Below, piece by piece: positions 8,634 to 14,420 of a stretch of 40,131 bases of DNA. Location: NCBI GenBank assembly GCA_047605865.1, contig JASGFC010000017.1, positions 1 to 40,131 of the forward strand, given 5' to 3'. How positions within the stretch are numbered: the stretch's first letter is position 1; the number at the start of each line of letters is the position of its first letter. This DNA is from JASGDC01 sp047605865. Its GTDB lineage: Bacteria > Actinomycetota > Actinomycetes > Actinomycetales > Micrococcaceae. The notes beneath the pieces are model-generated. The model had not been told where the DNA came from. It saw only the letters and a list, made by a program, of their open reading frames with translations, and ran no database searches. The translations under genes were made by a program, and so were the position numbers.

Positions 8634-9371
8634 ATGAAGCCAGAATATGAGAATAATGTAGAAAACGCAATGTTCGAGTGGTTTATCAACGCCCCTTATG
8701 GAACTACTTTAGAAAATAAAGATATTCTTGAACTTTTTGCAAAGCTATGCCAAGAAAATAACCTTGACCCACACAGCGTTGAGGTTATTCTAAAGGCAAT
8801 ATGTAGTGAAAATTCACGCACTGGATACCAAACAAGTATTGTTGAAGATTTTGCAGCATTGTCTGCGAAAGTTAAAGTCCTTGAAGATCGAAAAAAGAAT
8901 TTTATAGCTTCTCCCAATTTTTATTCCTTATCAGCTTCACAACTTTTACTAGCAATAGATATCTTCTCTCATCATGGAGTGGAGTACTTGCCTATATTTG
9001 CTCAAGCGCTTGGAAATATTGATGCAGATGAAATACTTGCTAATTCTAAATGGGAAGAAGTTTTTCCTCTCAATAAAGATCTTTTTAACCCAAAACGACG
9101 CTGGTCTAAAGCGGCTAAGAAGTTTAACGTTGGTTCTAATATAATGCTCAAAGTTTATGGAGACGTATTGTTTTCTAGTAGCGTCTTTGACTTGATTTGT
9201 TATGAACAGGGTTTAAATCCAGTACTGAAAGATGCAAGCATTAACTTAAAAGATAATGTTGAAGAACGGCTCTCGCTGTTTTCCATTGTGCATTATCGTG
9301 CTACTAACCTTGATTCTCCCTTGAATAACCAGGTTTCGCTGAGTGAATTGCGTGTTTTAGCAGGAATTTAA
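8634..9371 (+). CDS. Unknown 245-aa cytosolic protein between folE and folP
   Basis: I do not recognise this protein. It has no signal peptide and no transmembrane segment. It is mixed alpha-helical by appearance, with Leu/Asn/Ser-rich, mildly acidic composition and a basic patch NPKRRWSKAAKKFN near residues 157-170. The C-terminus SLSELRVLAGI is amphipathic. It interrupts a folate gene run in which folE and folP are normally adjacent or separated only by folate genes. A TACAGT hexamer at 8614-8619 is a possible -10. The codon use looks similar to its neighbours, with somewhat more AT. A folate role should not be assumed from position alone. Confidence 0.72.
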   Translation: MKPEYENNVENAMFEWFINAPYGTTLENKDILELFAKLCQENNLDPHSVEVILKAICSENSRTGYQTSIVEDFAALSAKVKVLEDRKKNFIASPNFYSLSASQLLLAIDIFSHHGVEYLPIFAQALGNIDADEILANSKWEEVFPLNKDLFNPKRRWSKAAKKFNVGSNIMLKVYGDVLFSSSVFDLICYEQGLNPVLKDASINLKDNVEERLSLFSIVHYRATNLDSPLNNQVSLSELRVLAGI

Positions 9372-9428
9372 AAGTTTTATATTACATGCATTCTATAGGT
9401 GTGAGATTAAGTGCTCTACGCTGGCCTT

Positions 9429-9434
9429 TATAAT
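9429..9434 (+). promoter_or_regulatory. -10 element TATAAT of folP (leaderless)
   Basis: A perfect TATAAT is followed by 7 nt and the folP ATG, placing the expected transcription start at or one base before the start codon. No ribosome-binding site is present. The -35 region is not recognisable, which is common for actinobacterial promoters. Confidence 0.6.
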
Positions 9435-9441
9435 AGAACTC

Positions 9442-10218
9442 ATGAAGGTTATGGGGATTCTGAATGTTACGCCTAATTCGTTTAGCGATGGGGGTAAATT
9501 TCTGACTCACGATAATGCCATTGAACAAGGTTTGAAACTTGTTGATGAAGGTGCTGACATCATTGATGTTGGTGGTGAATCTACGCGCCCAGGTGCGCAG
9601 CGAGTTTCCATTGCAGAAGAGCAATCTCGTATTTTAGATGTTATTAAAGAGCTTTCTCAGCATGCAACAATCTCTGTTGACACGATGAATGCTGCAACTG
9701 CTCAAAAGGCGGTAGAAGCTGGAGCTCAGATTATCAATGATGTTTCCGGCGGTCTTGCAGATCCTGAAATGCTCCAAACGGTTGCAAGTCTTGGTGTCCC
9801 ATACATTGCAATGCATTGGAGAGCACATTCAACCATTATGGATCAGCAAAATCAGTACGATAATGTTGCTAAAGATGTTGCCAAAGAACTTGAACAACGC
9901 ATTGAGGCAGCTGAGCAGGCAGGCATTAAAGAGCTGATTCTTGACCCAGGTCTTGGCTTTTCTAAAGATGCTGAACAAAATTGGGAACTGTTGCACAACT
10001 ATCAGTACATTCAGGATTTAGCTTTCCCTGTTCTTATTGGTGGCTCGCGTAAACGTTTTCTTGCCGAGTTCGCAACAGGTGATACAGCTGAAGACCGTGA
10101 TGCAGCAACCTTGGCGCTGTCCTTGTGGGCTGCCGAGCATGATGCCTGGGGAGTTCGTGTTCACGAAGTGAAGAACACAGTGGCAGCGTTGAAAACGTGG
10201 GAGCGGTTGAAACAGTAA
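9442..10218 (+). CDS. folP: Dihydropteroate synthase
   Basis: FolP joins 6-hydroxymethyl-dihydropterin pyrophosphate with p-aminobenzoate and is the target of sulfonamides. The 258-residue protein begins MKVMGILNVTPNSFSDGG, the first family signature, with the pyrophosphate-binding loop. It then has GADIIDVGGESTRPG near residue 37, the pterin-pocket Asp in SVDTMN near 77, IINDVSGG near 97, and LDPGLGFSK near 168. GGSRKRF near 201 is the family C-terminal signature. Transcription appears to start at the ATG itself. It ends 16 nt before the convergent protease gene, with no obvious terminator between them. Confidence 0.97.
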   Translation: MKVMGILNVTPNSFSDGGKFLTHDNAIEQGLKLVDEGADIIDVGGESTRPGAQRVSIAEEQSRILDVIKELSQHATISVDTMNAATAQKAVEAGAQIINDVSGGLADPEMLQTVASLGVPYIAMHWRAHSTIMDQQNQYDNVAKDVAKELEQRIEAAEQAGIKELILDPGLGFSKDAEQNWELLHNYQYIQDLAFPVLIGGSRKRFLAEFATGDTAEDRDAATLALSLWAAEHDAWGVRVHEVKNTVAALKTWERLKQ

Positions 10219-10234
10219 GTGCTAGTAGTAGAAG

Positions 10235-11854
10235 CTATTGTTGTTTCTTTCTTCTCAACGTAATAACAACCAGCACAACAGCAGCTAAAGCAAACAATCC
10301 ACTAATAATTTCAGGCACATATTGCTTCACATTCTGCCAAAAACTTGAATTCTGTGTTCCTTCAGTGCCAGTTGAAATCTCTACAGTCCCATGCTCAAAG
10401 TTCTGCCTAACACTAAAGCTCCCAACATCAGCTTGTGCAATAGGTGCACCATAACTCCCAGATAGTCCACCATTCTTGTCCCATTGCTCTTTGACATCTG
10501 TGTTCACAAAGAACGTACCAGTTGCAGAATTAACTAAATCTCCTTTTTCAAAGTTCTGGATGGTGTTGTTACCAACTTTCTTTTGCATAGCAATACTGTC
10601 ACCGGTTGTATCTTTGCCACCATCTTTGAGCCAAGTATCCCTCAATGGTGCTATAACAGGGTAGCTAGCTTCAGAAGTGGTCTTCACATAGTACCCAGGC
10701 AATGCCTGTAGCGCAGTTGAGAGTTTTGTGAAATTAGTACTGAGCAGCTGATGAGTATTCTTATCTATCGTTGAACCACTTTGGATGCCAACGGCTTTCG
10801 TGCCAATGAAAGCACCTCCACCAGAGTCGCCAGGGAAGGAGTCTGCATTCGTACCAAAGCCATCAATGTAGGTGCCTTGGTTCATATCCTGACTGCGAAT
10901 ATCAATAATTGTGCCACATGTCACACCAGTATAGCTTCCACTTTTACACACGGGTGCTCCAGGAATAGGGTCCACAATGCCTGTTAATTGAATATCTGCC
11001 CCATTACCATGCGCAGAAATAGTTGGTGGGTTGGGTAAGGTTTGATCCTTGAGTTTGATGCCACTGACATCAGCTGGAATCTTGGTGTCGGGCGCAAAGT
11101 TCACGATGTCATAGCTGCCTACTTCTTCGTAGCTATCACCAACTTTAACCATAGGAGTTGTGCCTTCTTCTCTACAGTGCCCTGCAGAAATTCGTGCATT
11201 TGTGCCATCAGGAGCAACTGCTGGGAAAGCGAAGGAGCAGGTTAACTCTAGTTCATTGGGTTGTATCGTGTAGAAAATATCGCCAGATTCAATTAAATCT
11301 GGGGTAACACTACTGGTCAGTTGCGAAAGAGTTTCCATTGGCACAATTTTTACTTCGATATGTGGTGGCAATTGACCTAATTGCGTAATGTCAGCAGTTT
11401 GCCCTTCTTTCATGGCGATGCGAAGAGTCATCGTGTCAGGCGAATCATAACGGTAGCTAATGGCGTTGTACCCTGTTATTTTGCTCTTGGCATCAGTGAA
11501 TACCCGTTGCACATCACTGTCACGATACTGTGTCTGCACCACCTTTGCATTAAGTTGTTGTGCAATATCCGTGATAGTTTGATTCGCTGAATTAGTGCTG
11601 CCAATATTCAACTGTGTGCCTTCGTACCAAGCACCGCCATACTCTGGAACCGCTTTCAAAGTAGCCATGTGAGCATTTAATGATTCTAATTGTGTTCCCA
11701 CTTGATTGAATTGATCCAACGTCAGCTTAGAACTCTCCAAAGATTCAGAGAAAGAATGAGAGCGTTGCCCTTCAGAGCTTTGTTCAAAAGCGAAGGCTGG
11801 CAAGGAAGAAGATATAACAAAAAACAGCGCAACAAAAAAGATAAAAGGACTCAT
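10235..11854 (-). CDS. Secreted chymotrypsin-fold serine protease with two LGFP repeats and C-terminal membrane anchor
   Basis: A 539-residue exported protease. Numbering from ATG 11854: a signal peptide at 1-23 with AFA cleavage; a pro-region at about 24-195 resembling those of alpha-lytic/streptogrisin-type enzymes; and an S1 domain with His226 (SAGHC), Asp249 (YDIV) and Ser344 (GDSGGG). Two LGFP-like repeats follow (about 403-453 and 454-495, each with a W...GG core), then a transmembrane helix at about 514-533 and the basic end RRKKQQ. LGFP repeats are found in cell-wall-associated proteins of mycolata, so the enzyme is probably held at the envelope. GTG 11905 is in frame but would precede the candidate -10 (TAGAAT, 11884-11889, complement), so ATG 11854 is preferred. 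The substrate is unknown. Confidence 0.88.
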   Translation of the reverse strand: MSPFIFFVALFFVISSSLPAFAFEQSSEGQRSHSFSESLESSKLTLDQFNQVGTQLESLNAHMATLKAVPEYGGAWYEGTQLNIGSTNSANQTITDIAQQLNAKVVQTQYRDSDVQRVFTDAKSKITGYNAISYRYDSPDTMTLRIAMKEGQTADITQLGQLPPHIEVKIVPMETLSQLTSSVTPDLIESGDIFYTIQPNELELTCSFAFPAVAPDGTNARISAGHCREEGTTPMVKVGDSYEEVGSYDIVNFAPDTKIPADVSGIKLKDQTLPNPPTISAHGNGADIQLTGIVDPIPGAPVCKSGSYTGVTCGTIIDIRSQDMNQGTYIDGFGTNADSFPGDSGGGAFIGTKAVGIQSGSTIDKNTHQLLSTNFTKLSTALQALPGYYVKTTSEASYPVIAPLRDTWLKDGGKDTTGDSIAMQKKVGNNTIQNFEKGDLVNSATGTFFVNTDVKEQWDKNGGLSGSYGAPIAQADVGSFSVRQNFEHGTVEISTGTEGTQNSSFWQNVKQYVPEIISGLFALAAVVLVVITLRRKKQQ

Positions 11855-11883
11855 CAGTCGATTTCTCTTGGCACGATGACCAT

Positions 11884-11903
11884 ATTCTAAAGTTTGTACA
11901 AAC
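11884..11903 (-). promoter_or_regulatory. Protease promoter with palindromic operator candidate
   Basis: The complement strand has TAGAAT at 11889-11884. Immediately upstream is a perfect 12-bp palindrome GTTTGTACAAAC (11892-11903), placed in the -10/-35 spacer where a bound repressor would block transcription. The half-site GTACAAA recurs at 11957 and 12077 in the same intergenic region. Confidence 0.4.
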
Positions 11904-11988
11904 ACTCTTCATTGCCTTACGCTACGTTCTTATTGTGAAGTGCAAATGCGTTGACCGTACAAACTAACTCACCGATTTTCCGCTCGAT

Positions 11989-12015
11989 TTGCAAAAAGCG
12001 GGGGGGGGGTACGAT
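11989..12015 (+). promoter_or_regulatory. Candidate phase-variable promoter with poly-G spacer
   Basis: TTGCAA (11989-11994) and TACGAT (12010-12015) are separated by 15 nt, of which the last ten are G. Addition of two G would give the optimal 17-nt spacing. Slippage in such tracts is an established on/off mechanism for surface genes. The assignment of the boxes is inferred; the G tract itself is directly visible. Confidence 0.4.
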
Positions 12016-12103
12016 TTAAGTACGAAACGGGCGAGTGCTAATAAAGTTCGATACGCCACCCGCCACGATTCATACCGTACAAAATAAAGGATAGGGAAAT
12101 AAC

Positions 12104-12697
12104 ATGAAAAAAGCAATCTTAACTGCAACTACCTTGGCTACAGGTCTTGTTGTAGCAGCACCATCTGCAATGGCAGCTGATACTGTAACAGTAAACGGAA
12201 AGGCTATGCCTTGTTCACAAACTGTAGGTGGATTCACTCCTGGTGAAACTGTAGGACTTAATGCTACTCAAGGATTGACATTTTCTAACCCTGTTGTGGC
12301 TACTTATGTAGCAGATGCTAATGGAAATGTTACTATTGATGCTTCTGGTTTAGCCAATACTTCTGGTGGAGTTCGTTATCTAGCAAAAGCAAGTGATAAC
12401 TATAGTTTTGCTGGTGCCACCGAAGTTCCTACTGTTAACGTAGGTGGTTCAGGTGGTTCTGGATCATGGTTAACAGGTGAAAAAGAGGAATATCTGAATG
12501 CCTGTGCAGCAGATACAAGTGCTCAAGATGCAACTAATAATGAAGCTAATGTTGTTGCTCAAGACAATACTGCAACTACTACAACAGCAGGTATTGCAAC
12601 AACTTCAACTAGCAACAAGGGTCTTGCACTTGCTGGTTTGGCTTCTGTCACAGCCGTTGGTGCTGGAACTGTAGTTCTTCGCCGTAAAAAAGCATAA
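12104..12697 (+). CDS. Small exported protein with C-terminal membrane anchor, no sortase motif
   Basis: A 197-residue protein. The signal peptide covers residues 1-24 (AMA cleavage before ADTVTV). The mature part has a Gly/Thr/Val-rich, probably beta-sandwich domain with two cysteines (near 37 and 133) that could form a disulfide. A Thr/Ala/Asn-rich linker follows, and the end is a hydrophobic helix (about 172-193) plus RRKKA. The layout is that of a wall-anchored protein, but no LPxTG-like motif precedes the helix, so I infer simple membrane anchoring. The start has a good SD, AGGATAGGG. A strong terminator follows. Function unknown; an adhesin or surface-display role is possible. Confidence 0.82.
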   Translation: MKKAILTATTLATGLVVAAPSAMAADTVTVNGKAMPCSQTVGGFTPGETVGLNATQGLTFSNPVVATYVADANGNVTIDASGLANTSGGVRYLAKASDNYSFAGATEVPTVNVGGSGGSGSWLTGEKEEYLNACAADTSAQDATNNEANVVAQDNTATTTTAGIATTSTSNKGLALAGLASVTAVGAGTVVLRRKKA

Positions 12698-12716
12698 AAA
12701 CTTAAATCCATAAAGT

Positions 12717-12753
12717 AAAAGCTGTGAAGTTAAACACTTCACAGCTTTTATTT
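12717..12753 (+). terminator. Rho-independent terminator after the exported protein gene
   Basis: GCTGTGAAGT (12721-12730) pairs perfectly with ACTTCACAGC (12736-12745) across a 5-nt loop, flanked by AAAA upstream and TTTTATTT downstream. The A and T tracts allow it to work in either direction. Confidence 0.85.
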
Positions 12754-12799
12754 GCGTTTAATAGTGTTAAAGGTGTTCTAGTGTGATGGTTTTTAAACA

Positions 12800-12891
12800 G
12801 TGGGGTTAGAATTAGACCCCTAATGGTGTTAAAATTAGAGAGCAAGTGGGGTTAGAATTAGACTCTAAGTGGTGTTGGAATTAGAGAGCAG
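12800..12891 (+). repeat. Four ~23-bp direct repeats ending at the ATPase start codon
   Basis: Units at 12800-12823, 12824-12845, 12846-12868 and 12869-12891 alternate two forms: GTGGGGTTAGAATTAGAC plus a CTAA end, and GTGGTGTTGGAATTAGAG plus AGCA. All share the (T)TAGAATTAGA-like centre. The GTG start codon at 12892 coincides with the first bases of what would be a fifth unit. Spacing of about two helical turns suggests a cooperative binding array, most simply for autoregulation of the downstream gene. Confidence 0.8.
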
Positions 12892-14172
12892 GTGAGTTTT
12901 CCCTTGAAAAAACAAATAAAAAGGGTAATTGAAGAGCCTGTCATAGATTATCTCTCACACTCACGAATTGTCTATATCCAGGGTGCTCGTCAAGTGGGGA
13001 AAAGTACTTTAGTTAAGAAAATCGCTCAAAAGTTACATGGTAGGTACGTTACTTTTGATGACGATGTTGAGCTGAAGAAAGCAACTGAAGATCCAAAAGG
13101 TTATGTTAATCAAATTGGATCAGATTTACTTATTATTGATGAGGTACAACTGGCTCCTGAGCTCTGGAAAGCTATGAAGATGAAAGTTGATGAAGATACG
13201 AGACCAGGGCAATTATTACTAACCGGAAGTACTTACACATTGACTTCTTCTAAAACCCCAGATTCTTTGGCTGGCAGGATTACGCATTTTTCTCTTGCTC
13301 CGTTTTCGGAGGCAGAGCTACATCGTGTTTCGGGAAAGTTAGAGTATTTGCTGGCTTCAGAGGATACACATCTTGCTGAACTTATGAAGTATTCAGGGGT
13401 ACTGACCAAAGAACAATATTTAGATAAAGCACTTATAGGTGGGTACCCACAGGTGGTTCTTTCGGAAGATAAAGTTAAGAGTAGGCGTGAACTTAGAAAT
13501 TATGTTGAAAGTTTGATAGCTAAAGACCAAGAAACTTTTGCTTCCTATAAGCCCAAGCAACAATTAGTTAAAGCTATCAATATCCTTGCGTTATCAACAG
13601 GGCAAGAGTTTATTCAAACTAATTTTGCTCAGAAAATGGGCTTTGATAATACTCTCGCTAATGAGTACCTAGAAGTTTTTGAAAATTTATTTTTAGTGAG
13701 TACCTTACAGCCTTGGTTCTCTAATGAGCTTAAAAGGGTTGTAAAAAAACCAAAAGTTATCTTCAATGACAGTGGTTTAGCTGTCACTATTTCAGGCCTA
13801 TCTAAAGATAAATTGCTCAATGATGAAGTAGGTAGAACTTATTCTGGTCAACTATTTGAAACTTTCGCAATCAATGAAATTTTAAGGCAATTAAATACTA
13901 TGATTGATACCCCTTACCGTTCTTATCATTACCGCGATGCTTCAAAGAAAAAGCATGAAATTGATTTAATCCTAGAAGATAGTTTAGGTAAAGTCTTTTG
14001 TTTTGAGTTTAAGTTGAATTCAACTGCTGCTGGAGCTGAGGAACATCTTGAATGGATGAAAGATCAGATTGGTGAGAAATTTGCTCGTGGATTTGTCTTC
14101 TACACTGGCAAAGAGGTTCAGTGGCTTGGAGACAGAATTTGGAAAGTGCCTCTAAGTTTTTTGTGGTCATAG
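12892..14172 (+). CDS. AAA-family ATPase with DUF4143 nuclease-like domain
   Basis: A 426-residue protein of the AAA_14/DUF4143 type, common in accessory regions of actinobacteria and archaea. The Walker A is GARQVGKST near residue 31, Walker B is LLIIDEVQ near 78, and the arginine-containing sensor stretch LTGSTYTLTSS lies near 108. The C-terminal domain has HEIDLILED and FCFEFKLNS near 358-378, a D...ExK pattern as in the PD-(D/E)XK nuclease fold. The biological role of this family is not established. The start is GTG 12892, immediately after the 23-bp repeats; no well-placed SD is seen. No terminator lies directly behind it. Confidence 0.88.
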   Translation: MSFPLKKQIKRVIEEPVIDYLSHSRIVYIQGARQVGKSTLVKKIAQKLHGRYVTFDDDVELKKATEDPKGYVNQIGSDLLIIDEVQLAPELWKAMKMKVDEDTRPGQLLLTGSTYTLTSSKTPDSLAGRITHFSLAPFSEAELHRVSGKLEYLLASEDTHLAELMKYSGVLTKEQYLDKALIGGYPQVVLSEDKVKSRRELRNYVESLIAKDQETFASYKPKQQLVKAINILALSTGQEFIQTNFAQKMGFDNTLANEYLEVFENLFLVSTLQPWFSNELKRVVKKPKVIFNDSGLAVTISGLSKDKLLNDEVGRTYSGQLFETFAINEILRQLNTMIDTPYRSYHYRDASKKKHEIDLILEDSLGKVFCFEFKLNSTAAGAEEHLEWMKDQIGEKFARGFVFYTGKEVQWLGDRIWKVPLSFLWS

Positions 14173-14284
14173 CACGGTAGTTGTAAAGCTGAGTTTTTGT
14201 ACTTGTGCGTTAATAAATATATGGGATTATTCTTTATATTTTTGTTGTTTATACGTTTGGTTTTCCTTTTACCCTCTCTTTCTT

Positions 14285-14348
14285 CCGCAAGTCAGTGCTA
14301 TTTTCTGATTTTGAGACGAAATTTTCAGAAAATAGCACTGACTTGCGG
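14285..14348. repeat. 64-nt dispersed palindromic element, copy 2
   Basis: Perfect 24-bp arms (27 bp with flanks: 14282-14308 and 14325-14351) enclose a 16-nt loop. The arms read CCGCAAGTCAGTGCTATTT and its complement with minor differences from the other copies. This copy is free-standing between the ATPase and the SNF2 gene and has no T-run after it, so it is not an obvious terminator. Confidence 0.85.
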
Positions 14349-14383
14349 AAGCTGGTAGAGTACCCTTTCCCAGCTTGATTCGG

Positions 14384-14389
14384 TATAAT
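14384..14389 (+). promoter_or_regulatory. -10 element TATAAT of the SNF2 helicase gene
   Basis: A perfect TATAAT lies 31 nt before GTG 14421, giving a leader of about 25 nt that contains AAGGAA as ribosome-binding site. No clear -35 box is seen. Confidence 0.5.
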
Positions 14390-14420
14390 GTGCACGTTCT
14401 GAAGCAATTTAAGGAATGTT

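Larger units (their letters stand above)
11855..12103. other. 249-bp divergent intergenic region with a G10 tract
   Basis: This region separates the protease (leftward) from the exported protein (rightward). It holds the protease promoter, a run of ten G at 12000-12009, two identical ACCGTACAAA motifs at 11954 and 12074, and the SD-like AGGATAGGGAAA before 12104. No open frame or RNA gene was recognised in it. Confidence 0.7.

Noticed and set aside
12698..12891. CRISPR array at the 23-bp repeats
   Set aside because: The units are contiguous with no unique spacers and there are no cas genes.
14282..14351. Terminator for the AAA/DUF4143 gene
   Set aside because: The stem is strong but is followed by GCTGG, not a T-run; it is better explained as a dispersed element.
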